A stretch of DNA of 64,000 nucleotides from Niallia sp. Man26. Its GTDB lineage: Bacteria; Bacillota; Bacilli; Bacillales; Cytobacillaceae. Positions 26,636-35,006 of the stretch are shown here, one piece after another. The stretch's first letter is position 1; each line of letters opens with the position of its first letter. Position numbers and translations under genes: made by a program. A model generated the notes under the pieces. It did not search any database. It was not told the origin of the DNA and worked only from the letters and a program-made list of their open reading frames with translations. The stretch is taken from positions 697,001 to 761,000 of the forward strand of contig NZ_CP095743.1 of the NCBI RefSeq assembly GCF_022049065.2, in the 5' to 3' direction.

Positions 26636-26826
26636 GCATGTATCTAAAGGGATGAAGGGTACTGCAGACTTTTTGTGTGCATTGTTGAATTGCATGTGAA
26701 TTTATATAATTGTCCGGTCTTAACAGCGAACACTTGTCCAGTCTTAAATGAAATAAAGGGTCTTATTGGCAATATGAAGCATAGTTTGATATAGTGGAGA
26801 CAATTGTTAAAAAGGAGTTGTTAATA

Positions 26827-27180
26827 ATGGCAGTAAACCTTCATGATTCTGCTTATGAACTAGAAAAAGCTATTCGTCAAAGTGATGAATATACAAACTT
26901 AAAAAAAATGTATGACTTGGTTAATGCTGACCCATCTGCAAAGGCCATGTTTGAAAACTTCCGCAACATTCAAATGCAGCTGCAGCAAAAACAAATGTCA
27001 GGGATTGAAATTACACAGGAAGAAGTGGAACAAGCCCAAAAGACAGTGGCATTGGTTCAGCAGCATGAGTCTATCTCCAAACTGATGGACGCAGAACAGC
27101 GTATGAGCATTGCTATTACTGAGCTTAACCAAATTATTATGAAGCCACTTGAAGAGCTTTATGGAGCTCCGCAGCAATAA
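26827..27180 (+). CDS. yheA: YheA, YlbF/YmcA-family protein
   Basis: A 117-residue all-helical protein identical in length to B. subtilis YheA. It shows the family's long helices with QMQLQQKQMSG in the centre and MKPLEELYG at the end. Relatives YlbF and YmcA join YaaT in the Y-complex that affects RNA processing, biofilm and competence; YheA itself has no defined role. The ATG at 26827 has AAGGAG 9 bases upstream, which rules out the longer reading. It is monocistronic with a strong terminator. Confidence 0.93.
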   Translation: MAVNLHDSAYELEKAIRQSDEYTNLKKMYDLVNADPSAKAMFENFRNIQMQLQQKQMSGIEITQEEVEQAQKTVALVQQHESISKLMDAEQRMSIAITELNQIIMKPLEELYGAPQQ

Positions 27181-27195
27181 AATAGCAGAAATACA

Positions 27196-27229
27196 TAAGT
27201 GCCCAAAGCTATGCTTTGGGCACTTTTTC
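27196..27229. terminator. Terminator between yheA and the second SASP gene
   Basis: AGTGCCCAAAGC/GCTTTGGGCACT is a 12-bp stem with a 3-base loop and a T run toward the plus strand. Confidence 0.92.
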
Positions 27230-27264
27230 CATATTATAATGTTGCTTATTTAAACTAGCTTACA

Positions 27265-27462
27265 TTAAAACTGAGTACCAGACAGCTGCTGCTGAGCCAT
27301 TTGCACTAAACGCTTCGTGATTTCTCCACCAACAGAACCGTTGGCACGAGCAGTTGTTTCAGCACCAAGGTTTACTCCAAACTCAGTCGCAATTTCATAT
27401 TTCATTTGATCTAATGCTTGAGAGACTCCAGGTACTAGTAGTTGATTTGAATTGTTTGACAT
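27265..27462 (-). CDS. Alpha/beta-type small acid-soluble spore protein (second copy)
   Basis: A 65-residue SASP, nearly identical over its core to the one at 17480-17683. It has the GPR site EIATEFGVN and the [16 protein letters not shown]-binding helix. AAAGGAGG lies just upstream of the ATG. It has its own sigma-G-type promoter but no tRNA-like element in its short 5' UTR. The two SASP genes flank the msmX-YheC/D block. Confidence 0.95.
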   Translation of the reverse strand: MSNNSNQLLVPGVSQALDQMKYEIATEFGVNLGAETTARANGSVGGEITKRLVQMAQQQLSGTQF

Positions 27463-27502
27463 TGTTGTTTCCTCCTTTAGTGATTGTCGGTGTTACAGTC
27501 AA

Positions 27503-27531
27503 TAGTTTGTAACAGACAGAGATATCTATGC
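27503..27531 (-). promoter_or_regulatory. Sigma-G-type promoter of the second SASP gene
   Basis: On the minus strand GCATA (27531-27527), 17 bases, then CAAACTA (27509-27503), one mismatch from CATNNTA. Confidence 0.7.
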
Positions 27532-27673
27532 AGTTTACGAGTCTGTAAATGTTTCCAGCAACAAGCATAGATTGCATTGGTTAAAACGGATAATTCGTGA
27601 AAGCCGGTTCTAATACAGGTGGTTTTTTCATACATGTTTATAAAGACAAAACAACCTGAAATGGGGGAACAAG

Positions 27674-28540
27674 ATGATTTATCGCTTATTAGCTTTAAAT
27701 ATTGATGGGACTCTTATCCAATCAAATGGACGTCTGAGCAAATCCACGAAGGATGCAATTGAATACGTTCAGCAAAAAGGAATATATGTAACATTAGTCA
27801 CATCAAGAAGTTTGCCTTCCGCAAGAAAGGTTGCCAAAGCATTAAAGCTGAATAATTATATTGTGACACATCAAGGTGCACTTATTTCAGACAATGCCGA
27901 GCAAACATTGTACGTAAACAGGCTGACTGATGAACTTACATATGAAATTGTCCGTTTCCTAGAAGGGTTTATTTGTCAGATTAGAATCGTGCATGAGAAA
28001 TTTTCTTTAGCGAATAAGTCTAGGCTTAACCATAATATGCTTGCTAAAACAGTGTTTAACTCTGGCGATCCTGTGTTTTATTCCCATCAATTTGTAGAAG
28101 TTCTTAGTGAAGTTTTGCTGGAAGAACCTGTCAGCGCTCCGAAAATTGAGGTGTATTTCGAAGACAAGAAAGATTGTTTAGATGCTAAAGAGGTTTTAGA
28201 CAAGATGTTTGATGAAATCAATATTGTCCAAATGAATGACCTTCGCTTAGAAGTGCTGCCTGAAGGTGTTAATAAGCTCAACGGGCTGCTGTACTTGGCA
28301 GAGCATCTCGGTATTAACAGAAGGGAAGTAGTAGTAATTGGCGACAGTCTTGATGATAAAGATATGATAGAAGCAGCCGGCCTTGGAGTAGCTATGGGAA
28401 ATGCGCCAAGTGAGCTGAAATTTGCAGCCGATTGGGTGACAAGATCCAATAACCAGGACGGAGTTGCTTACATGGTAAAGGAGCATTTTCGTAAACAGCA
28501 GCCTATTGAGTTTCTGCGCAAAATGAACATTATTAAATAG
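27674..28540 (+). CDS. yhaX: Cof-type HAD-superfamily phosphatase YhaX
   Basis: A 288-residue HAD phosphatase of class IIB. Motif I is NIDGTL, with Asn in place of the usual nucleophilic first Asp (LNIDGTLI, residues 8-15); the second Asp is kept. Motif II is the VTSR stretch, and motifs III/IV are LNGLLYLAEH and VVIGDSLDDKDMI. Loss of the nucleophile would impair phosphatase activity, so the protein may bind rather than hydrolyse phosphates. Its place between yheA and hemZ matches yhaX of B. subtilis. Confidence 0.87.
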   Translation: MIYRLLALNIDGTLIQSNGRLSKSTKDAIEYVQQKGIYVTLVTSRSLPSARKVAKALKLNNYIVTHQGALISDNAEQTLYVNRLTDELTYEIVRFLEGFICQIRIVHEKFSLANKSRLNHNMLAKTVFNSGDPVFYSHQFVEVLSEVLLEEPVSAPKIEVYFEDKKDCLDAKEVLDKMFDEINIVQMNDLRLEVLPEGVNKLNGLLYLAEHLGINRREVVVIGDSLDDKDMIEAAGLGVAMGNAPSELKFAADWVTRSNNQDGVAYMVKEHFRKQQPIEFLRKMNIIK

Positions 28541-28567
28541 CAATTATTATACTCATCTTAATAAACC

Positions 28568-28599
28568 AAAAAATTCCTTAGAGCGTAAGGAATTTTTTG
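28568..28599 (+). terminator. Intrinsic terminator after yhaX
   Basis: AAAATTCCTTA/TAAGGAATTTT with a 5-base loop and a T run. Confidence 0.88.
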
Positions 28600-28702
28600 T
28601 TTTTCTAGCCAATATTTTGACCTGGCTGGTCACTTTTTGTAGACTGAAGTATAATGGAATTTTAGAAGCTATTAACTATGATAATTAAAGGTGAATATAA
28701 AA

Positions 28703-30199
28703 ATGAAATCAATTTCGATAAGCGGGTTACATGACGACCGACTAATCAGACCATTAGAGCATATCGGCAACTTGTTTTTTGAAGATACTAAGGTTGCTTT
28801 CGCTGAAGACGAAGCAGATATTTTAATACGTTTTGATGTTTCAGAAACAGACGACCGGTTTTTTGTTGAAGGAAAAATAGACGGCAAGTCAGCATTCGAT
28901 TGCGAAAAAGCTGTAGCCGGTCTTGATGAAAAGGAAAGATTTAAGGAACAAAAGAATGCCATTTCACAAGTTTTCCTAAAGGTATTACAAGATTATACTG
29001 GCATGATTCAAAAATGGGGAATTTTGACGGGAATTCGCCCGACAAAGCTTCTTCATAAGCATATGCAAAACCAAACGCCAATCGAAGAGGCGCATCAGGC
29101 ATTAAAGGATGAGTATTTAATGTCGGATGAGAAAATCGATCTCATGCAGCGCATTATAAACAGACAGCTTGCGGTTATTCCAGATTTATATGATTTGAAA
29201 AGAGAAGTAAGCATTTATATCGGGATTCCATTTTGCCCAACTAAATGTGCGTACTGTACGTTTCCGGCTTATGCTATAAACGGCAGACAAGGTTCCGTAT
29301 TTTCCTTCTTAGGAGGTCTTCATCATGAAATAAAGAAGACTGGAGAATGGCTGAAATCTAAAAATATTAAGATAACGACCGTCTACTATGGTGGAGGAAC
29401 TCCTACAAGCATAACTGCTGAGGAAATGGACATGCTTTATGAGCAAATGAATGAATCCTTCCCGGATGTGCAAAACATCAGAGAAATAACGGTAGAAGCT
29501 GGCCGGCCAGACACCATTTCTCCTGAAAAGCTGGAAGTACTGAATAAATGGAATATTGATCGCATCAGCATTAACCCACAATCGTATACACAACAAACAT
29601 TAAAAGCAATCGGAAGGCATCACACTGTTGAAGAAACGATTGACAAGTATCATCTAGCCAGACAGCATGGAATGAATAATATCAATATGGACTTAATTAT
29701 TGGCCTTCCTGGAGAAGGTGTGGAAGAGTTCCAGCACAGCCTTGATAAAACGGAAGAACTATTGCCGGAATCACTGACTGTTCATACATTGTCATTTAAA
29801 CGGGCTTCTGAAATGACGAGAAATAAAGCGAAATATAAAGTTGCTGACAGAGATGAAATCCAAGAAATGATGAGAATGGCTGAAGTTTGGACAGACAAAT
29901 ATGATTATGTGCCATATTATCTGTACAGACAAAAAAATATTCTTGGCAATCTGGAGAATGTAGGATACTCCAAGGTTGGCCAGGAAAGCATTTATAACAT
30001 CATGATGATGGAAGAACTGCAGACAGTAATTGGTCTTGGCTGCGGTGCTTCAAGCAAATTTATCCATCCAGTAACAGGAAAAATCACTCAGTTCTCTAAT
30101 CCGAAGGACCCTAAAACATATAATGACAGCTTTGAAGAATATACAGACAGAAAATTAGCGCTGTTAGAAGAACATTTTTCAGCAGAAAAATCGATTTAA
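28703..30199 (+). CDS. hemZ: Radical SAM coproporphyrinogen III oxidase-like protein HemZ
   Basis: A 498-residue radical SAM enzyme of the oxygen-independent coproporphyrinogen oxidase family. The 4Fe-4S motif CPTKCAYC (near residue 175) is followed by the YYGGGTPT SAM-binding motif. The N-terminal domain of about 165 residues is typical of HemZ rather than HemN. HemZ is assigned to anaerobic heme synthesis in B. subtilis, converting coproporphyrinogen III to protoporphyrinogen IX. The ATG at 28703 is better placed relative to AAAGGTG than the GTG at 28691. Confidence 0.93.
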   Translation: MKSISISGLHDDRLIRPLEHIGNLFFEDTKVAFAEDEADILIRFDVSETDDRFFVEGKIDGKSAFDCEKAVAGLDEKERFKEQKNAISQVFLKVLQDYTGMIQKWGILTGIRPTKLLHKHMQNQTPIEEAHQALKDEYLMSDEKIDLMQRIINRQLAVIPDLYDLKREVSIYIGIPFCPTKCAYCTFPAYAINGRQGSVFSFLGGLHHEIKKTGEWLKSKNIKITTVYYGGGTPTSITAEEMDMLYEQMNESFPDVQNIREITVEAGRPDTISPEKLEVLNKWNIDRISINPQSYTQQTLKAIGRHHTVEETIDKYHLARQHGMNNINMDLIIGLPGEGVEEFQHSLDKTEELLPESLTVHTLSFKRASEMTRNKAKYKVADRDEIQEMMRMAEVWTDKYDYVPYYLYRQKNILGNLENVGYSKVGQESIYNIMMMEELQTVIGLGCGASSKFIHPVTGKITQFSNPKDPKTYNDSFEEYTDRKLALLEEHFSAEKSI

Positions 30200-30217
30200 T
30201 ACAAATAAAATTAGCGT

Positions 30218-30270
30218 TATTGAAGGAAGATAGAAAGAGCAGGACACTGCTTTTACTGTCTTCCTTTTTT
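30218..30270 (+). terminator. Intrinsic terminator after hemZ
   Basis: A long imperfect stem, GGAAGATAG...AGCAG pairing with CTGCT...CTGTCTTCC, followed by TTTTTT. Confidence 0.78.
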
Positions 30271-30337
30271 CGTAGACTAAAGAAAACGCCAGCAACTTCT
30301 AAATAAAAGGCGAAGAAAAAGATTGCGTTTTTGTTAG

Positions 30338-30382
30338 AAAACGAATAATATAAAAGAGTTGTGTAAAAATGTTCGTTTTTTC
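30338..30382 (+). promoter_or_regulatory. Pair of PurBox (PurR) operators before pbuO
   Basis: AAAACGAATAAT (30338-30349) and, in opposite orientation, AATGTTCGTTTTTT (30369-30382, reading AAAAAACGAACATT on the minus strand). PurR of B. subtilis binds two inverted PurBoxes with CGAA cores about 16 bases apart, the arrangement seen here. A TATAAA-like -10 lies between them. Confidence 0.68.
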
Positions 30383-30392
30383 GGAGGTATAC

Positions 30393-31691
30393 ATGTTTAA
30401 ACTTAAAGAGAACAATACAAATGTGAAAACGGAAATAACAGCCGGCTTCACTACTTTTTTGACAATGGTCTATATCGTTATCGTTAACCCTGCAATCTTA
30501 TCTAGTGCAGGCATTCCTTTTGACCAAGTATTTATGGCAACAATAATTTCTGCTGTCGTTGGTACACTGTGGATGGCGGTATTTGCTAATTATCCAATTG
30601 CTATAGCTCCAGGTATGGGCTTGAATGCTTACTTTGCCTCTTCAGTTGTCGGAAGCCATGGAGGAATTGATTATACAATTGCCTTATCTGCTGTATTTGT
30701 TGCAGGAATAATCTTCTTAATTCTTTCTTTAACAACTTTCAGGGAAAAGCTGATAGAAGCTATTCCAGAAAACTTAAAGCATGGTATCACTGCTGGTATC
30801 GGTTTGTTTATCGCTTTTATTGGTTTAAGACAGACACAAATAATAGTCGATAATAAAGAAAATCTTGTTGGACTTGGTGATTTTCAGTCACCTTCAGTCA
30901 TTCTTTCATTAGTAGGTCTTGCGATTACCATTATATTATTTGCTATGAACGTAAAGGGAGCGTTGTTCTTTGGAATGATCGCAACAGGCATTATTGCTTT
31001 CTTTACAGGCCAGCTGTCATTTGATGGTTTTGCAGCTGTTCCTCACTTGCCAGAAGGACTAATTATCACAAATCCTTTCTCAGCAATCGGTGATGTTTTC
31101 CAGCATAGCTTATATGCAGTTGTGTTCTCCTTCTTGCTTGTGACAATCTTTGATACGACTGGTACGATGGTCGGTGTTGCTGAACAAGCAGGATTAATGA
31201 AGAATAACCGTCTTCCTAAAGCTAGACAGGCTCTGCTTGCAGATGCTATCGGAACTTCTGTTGGTGCTATGTTCGGGACAAGCCCGACGACTGCATTTAT
31301 TGAGTCGACTTCTGGTGTTGCAGCAGGAGGAAGAACAGGACTGACTGGTGTCACGGTTTCTGTATTGTTTATTATTGCTGCTTTCTTTGCACCGCTTGTC
31401 AGCGCTGTTTCTGGCTTGTCTGCTATCACAGCTCCTGCCCTCATTATTGTCGGAAGCTTAATGATGGGAGCAATTGCACAGGTGCGCTGGTCTGAATTTG
31501 ATGAAGCTTTCCCAGCTTTTCTTGTGATTTTGAGCATGCCGCTTACTTCAAGTATTGCAACAGGAATTGCACTAGGATTCATATCTCATCCGTTGCTGAA
31601 ATTAGTGACAGGCAAGGGTAAATCTGTACACCCACTCGTTTATATATTCGCCGTATTATTTTTATACCAGCTCGTCTTTTTATCTCACTAG
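30393..31691 (+). CDS. pbuO: Hypoxanthine/guanine permease, PbuO type (NCS2 family)
   Basis: A 432-residue purine permease with about 12-14 membrane segments. It has the family motif IAPGMGLNAYF, the EQAGLM and GTSPTTAFIESTSGVAAGGRTG segments, and the ending VHPLVYIFAVLF. Compared with PbuG it lacks the extra loop between the first helices, matching PbuO. The ATG at 30393 has GGAGG 5 bases upstream; the ATG at 30369 lies inside the second PurBox and has no ribosome site. In B. subtilis pbuO is elsewhere, so it is an insertion relative to that gene order. Confidence 0.92.
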   Translation: MFKLKENNTNVKTEITAGFTTFLTMVYIVIVNPAILSSAGIPFDQVFMATIISAVVGTLWMAVFANYPIAIAPGMGLNAYFASSVVGSHGGIDYTIALSAVFVAGIIFLILSLTTFREKLIEAIPENLKHGITAGIGLFIAFIGLRQTQIIVDNKENLVGLGDFQSPSVILSLVGLAITIILFAMNVKGALFFGMIATGIIAFFTGQLSFDGFAAVPHLPEGLIITNPFSAIGDVFQHSLYAVVFSFLLVTIFDTTGTMVGVAEQAGLMKNNRLPKARQALLADAIGTSVGAMFGTSPTTAFIESTSGVAAGGRTGLTGVTVSVLFIIAAFFAPLVSAVSGLSAITAPALIIVGSLMMGAIAQVRWSEFDEAFPAFLVILSMPLTSSIATGIALGFISHPLLKLVTGKGKSVHPLVYIFAVLFLYQLVFLSH

Positions 31692-31698
31692 AGCATAA

Positions 31699-31737
31699 AA
31701 AGTCCCATGAAGTTTATTCTTCATGGGATTTTTTTTA
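31699..31737 (+). terminator. Intrinsic terminator after pbuO
   Basis: TCCCATGAAG/CTTCATGGGA stem with a 6-base loop, then nine T residues. Confidence 0.92.
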
Positions 31738-31815
31738 TTTTTGTCCAATCTTTACAGTTATTTGTGAAACCTTCAGCATATCTTTTCGTATGAATGAAAG
31801 AAGGAGGAGATCGGA

Positions 31816-32715
31816 ATGTCATTAGAAATAAAAAATGTTACAAAAAGATTCGGTTCATTTGTTGCAGTCGATAATATATCCTTATCAATTCCAGAAAATG
31901 AAATGTTTGGATTTTTAGGAGGAAACGGTGCTGGCAAAACGACAACCTTTCGCATGCTGCTAGGCATATTAGATATTAGTGAAGGGACCATTACTTGGAA
32001 CGGGAAAAGCATCAACTATTCGACAAGTCCAGAAATCGGTTATCTGCCTGAAGAAAGGGGACTTTATCCGAAATTAAAAGTAAAGGACCAGCTTATTTAC
32101 TTAGCAAGATTGCGAGGAATGGATAAAAAGGAAGCGTTGACAGAATTGAAAGGATGGCTGGAACGCTTTAAAATATCCGATTATTTAGAAAAAAAGGTGG
32201 AAGAACTGTCAAAGGGTAATCAGCAAAAAATTCAATTCATCAGCGCTGTGCTTCATAAGCCGAAGCTGCTGATTTTGGATGAGCCGTTCAGCGGTTTGGA
32301 TCCGGTTAATGTGGAGCAGCTGAAGACCGCCGTCATTGACTTAAAAAATTCGGGAACGACAATTGTATTCTCTAGCCACCGGATGGAGCATGTGGAAGAA
32401 ATGTGTGAAAATCTTTGTATTATGCATAAAGGAAAGCCAGTCGTCCATGGGGGCTTAAAGGAAATTAAACGCAGCTTTGGGAAGAAAAATGTTGTTATTC
32501 ATGCTGATTTCGATTTGGCCTATTTAATAAAGTTTCCTGGTGTTGTCAAGCTGAAGCAAACGACAGAAGGCGCTGCTCTCCAGATTGAAGGCGAGGAAAT
32601 CGCGGAAAATATATTAAAGGATATCGTAGGAAAAGGCTTCGTCCGGAAATTTGCGTTAGAGGAGCCGACTTTAAATGATATTTTTATCGAAAAGGTAGGT
32701 GCTTCACTTGAATAG
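31816..32715 (+). CDS. yhaQ: ABC transporter ATP-binding protein YhaQ (NatA-like)
   Basis: A 299-residue ATPase with Walker A GGNGAGKTTT, signature LSKGNQQK and Walker B LLILDEPFSGLDP, plus a C-terminal extension of about 90 residues typical of NatA/CcmA-type exporters. It overlaps the permease gene yhaP. NatAB-like pairs export sodium in B. subtilis; for YhaQ/YhaP the substrate is not settled. GGAGG precedes the ATG. Confidence 0.92.
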   Translation: MSLEIKNVTKRFGSFVAVDNISLSIPENEMFGFLGGNGAGKTTTFRMLLGILDISEGTITWNGKSINYSTSPEIGYLPEERGLYPKLKVKDQLIYLARLRGMDKKEALTELKGWLERFKISDYLEKKVEELSKGNQQKIQFISAVLHKPKLLILDEPFSGLDPVNVEQLKTAVIDLKNSGTTIVFSSHRMEHVEEMCENLCIMHKGKPVVHGGLKEIKRSFGKKNVVIHADFDLAYLIKFPGVVKLKQTTEGAALQIEGEEIAENILKDIVGKGFVRKFALEEPTLNDIFIEKVGASLE

Positions 32716-33952
32716 TTTCTGGATTATTTTATTGCATACGTATTGGACAAAGGTAAAGACAAAATCCTTCATCTTCACAACGGTTATTACATTGCTGCTT
32801 ATTTTAGGCTTAACAAATCTCCAGTCCATCATCCAAGTGTTTAACGATGATGATATAGACAAGATTGCAGTCATCGACAACACAAAAGAACTATATTCAT
32901 CTGTTGCCGCAATGTCAGAAACCCTTAACGAAGATATTGTGCTAGAGGATTATGTAGACGGTGAAGCGGAAGCGAAACAAAAGGTGGAGGACGGTACGTA
33001 TCAAGGATTGTTAATTCTTGATTATGATAAGGAAAATCTGCCGCAGGGATCCTTCTACAGCATGGATATTACAGACTCCTCGACAGCAACCGGTATTGAG
33101 ACATTGGTTCAGGCTGTAAAGAGCCAGCTTGCTGCAGCACAGTTAAATCTCAGCAGTGAACAGCTTGAAAAGCTTAATGAGCCTGTTGAATTTGAACATA
33201 TTGCTCTTGAACAAAATGCAAAATCAGAAGAAGAGCTGAACCAGGCAAGAGGGCTTGTCTATGTCTTATTATTCCTTATTTATTTTGCAGTCATCCTTTA
33301 TGCTAATATGATAGCGATGGAAGTAGCGACAGAAAAATCATCTCGGGTTATGGAAATTTTAATTTCCAGTGTGTCACCGATTAAGCATATGTTCGCAAAA
33401 ATACTTGGTATTGGCTTGGTGAGTATAACACAATTAGTGGTGCTTCTAGTGGTTGGCTATTTTTCGGTTACAAATAATGAAGATATGAGCACACTTGATG
33501 GCTTTCTAGGCTTCAGCGGCATACCTGCAGCCACCATTATTTATGCTGTTTTGTTTTTTGTGCTTGGTTACTTTTTATATGCCACACTTGCAGCATTCCT
33601 CGGTTCTCTTGTCAGCCGAATCGAAGATGTTCAGCAGATGATTACCCCAATGACTTTAGTTGTCGTGGCAGGTTTTATGATTGCGATGTTCGGTTTAGGT
33701 AATCCCGATACGACATTCATTACGATTACTTCGTATATTCCGTTCTTTACGCCAATGCTGATGTTTATGCGTGCAGGCATGCTGAGCCTTCCGGTATGGG
33801 AACCGATCTTAGGAATGCTTATATTGGCCGTTTCTATCATCCTCTTAGCAGTCTTTGGCGGCAGAGTTTATAAAGGTGGAGTGCTGATGTACGGCAAATC
33901 GAATTCCTTTAAAGACATTAAAAAAGCACTGCAACTGACGAAAAAAGAATAA
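32699..33952 (+). CDS. yhaP: ABC transporter permease YhaP (NatB-like)
   Basis: A 417-residue membrane subunit. One N-terminal helix, a large extracellular domain (about residues 45-180), then five or six helices in the C-terminal half follow the ABC-2/NatB plan, with the conserved MEVATEKSSRVMEILISSVSP between helices 2 and 3. Two starts are possible: GTG at 32699, very close to its ribosome site, and TTG at 32708 with GGTAGGTG 6 bases upstream; the latter may be the true one. It is translationally linked to yhaQ and ends at a strong terminator. Confidence 0.9.
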   Translation: MLHLNSFWIILLHTYWTKVKTKSFIFTTVITLLLILGLTNLQSIIQVFNDDDIDKIAVIDNTKELYSSVAAMSETLNEDIVLEDYVDGEAEAKQKVEDGTYQGLLILDYDKENLPQGSFYSMDITDSSTATGIETLVQAVKSQLAAAQLNLSSEQLEKLNEPVEFEHIALEQNAKSEEELNQARGLVYVLLFLIYFAVILYANMIAMEVATEKSSRVMEILISSVSPIKHMFAKILGIGLVSITQLVVLLVVGYFSVTNNEDMSTLDGFLGFSGIPAATIIYAVLFFVLGYFLYATLAAFLGSLVSRIEDVQQMITPMTLVVVAGFMIAMFGLGNPDTTFITITSYIPFFTPMLMFMRAGMLSLPVWEPILGMLILAVSIILLAVFGGRVYKGGVLMYGKSNSFKDIKKALQLTKKE

Positions 33953-33958
33953 CATCAC

Positions 33959-33988
33959 AAGACTCACGAAATTCGTGAGTCTTTTTTT
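33959..33988 (+). terminator. Intrinsic terminator after yhaP
   Basis: Perfect palindrome GACTCACGAATTCGTGAGTC followed by seven or more T residues. Confidence 0.93.
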
Positions 33989-34071
33989 ATTAATAGCAGA
34001 AAAATATTTGGCGATTTCAGAGTCAATTCCGTACAATTAACAGTAGTCTTTTAGAAAGAAGGAATGTCAGG

Positions 34072-34941
34072 ATGAGTATTTTACATAAAGGTGATAAAGT
34101 CGGATTTATTGCGTGCTCTGACGGCAGAGACCGCTCCAAATCAAACATATATTTAACATTAGAAAATATATTGGCACAGTTTAGTGTTCATGCCGTTTAC
34201 GCGAAAACCTTTTATGCTGTCGGTAACACGCCATTCAGCGGTACACCAGAGGAAAGAGCAGCAGAATTAGCGGAATTATACCAAGATAAGGAAATAAAGG
34301 CCGTTTTTGATTTGTCAGGAGGAAATGCTGCCAACGAGCTGCTCCCATCTATCAATATGGAAGTAATTAAAGAAAATCCAAAGCCTTTTGTCGGCATGAG
34401 CGACCTGTCTGTCCTTAATAATGCCCTGTTTACATTAACTGGTGTTCCTAATCTTCATTATCAAACAACCAATTTACTGGGACCAGACAGTGCCTTTCAA
34501 ATGGAATTGTTTACGAAAGTGTTTTTGGCTGACTGGCACAATCCGAATGAATTAGTAACATTTCCTTATACATGGCTGCGAGGAAGCAGTATGGAGGGTA
34601 CTGTTATTGGCGGAAATGCAAGATGCTTCTTGAAACTGGCTGGCACTCCTTATATGCCAAATCCAGAGGATAAGCTGCTTTTCCTGGAAAGCCTCGGTGG
34701 TGGACCGGCTGCGATTGCCTCTTATATTGCTCAGCTTACCCAGCTTGGTTTTCTTGAGAGATGCAATGGCATCCTGTTAGGTACCTTTACGGAGCTAGAG
34801 CAGAGTGCAGGCATGCCGACAGCAGAGGAGCTAGTGCTTGCTGCCACAGAAAAGTTTGGAATTCCTGTGGCAAAAACAGCTAAGTTAGGGCATGGGTACG
34901 ACAGTCACTGTCTTCCGATTGGAATGAAACTTCAGTTATAA
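34072..34941 (+). CDS. S66-family peptidase (LD-carboxypeptidase / MccF-like)
   Basis: A 289-residue serine peptidase of family S66. The nucleophile is in VGMSDLSVL (about Ser116), the Glu in LFLESLGG, and the His in GHGYDSHCLPIG at the C-terminus, which completes the Ser-Glu-His triad. Family members cleave L,D bonds of recycled muropeptides (LdcA) or detoxify microcin-like peptidyl adenylates (MccF); the sequence alone does not decide between them. It is an insertion between yhaP and yhaO relative to B. subtilis. Confidence 0.88.
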   Translation: MSILHKGDKVGFIACSDGRDRSKSNIYLTLENILAQFSVHAVYAKTFYAVGNTPFSGTPEERAAELAELYQDKEIKAVFDLSGGNAANELLPSINMEVIKENPKPFVGMSDLSVLNNALFTLTGVPNLHYQTTNLLGPDSAFQMELFTKVFLADWHNPNELVTFPYTWLRGSSMEGTVIGGNARCFLKLAGTPYMPNPEDKLLFLESLGGGPAAIASYIAQLTQLGFLERCNGILLGTFTELEQSAGMPTAEELVLAATEKFGIPVAKTAKLGHGYDSHCLPIGMKLQL

Positions 34942-35006
34942 CTTTTTTTAGAACGTGCATTCGTATTTTAAGGATGATAATATAAAAGAAAAAGGAGGTG
35001 GTCATT

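Noticed and set aside
30200..30392. Guanine riboswitch before pbuO
   Set aside because: No conserved three-way-junction core bases; the hairpin there is the hemZ terminator, and PurBoxes explain regulation better.
31043..31582. 179-codon minus-strand ORF opposite pbuO
   Set aside because: Antisense shadow of a conserved permease; no family resemblance or start signal.
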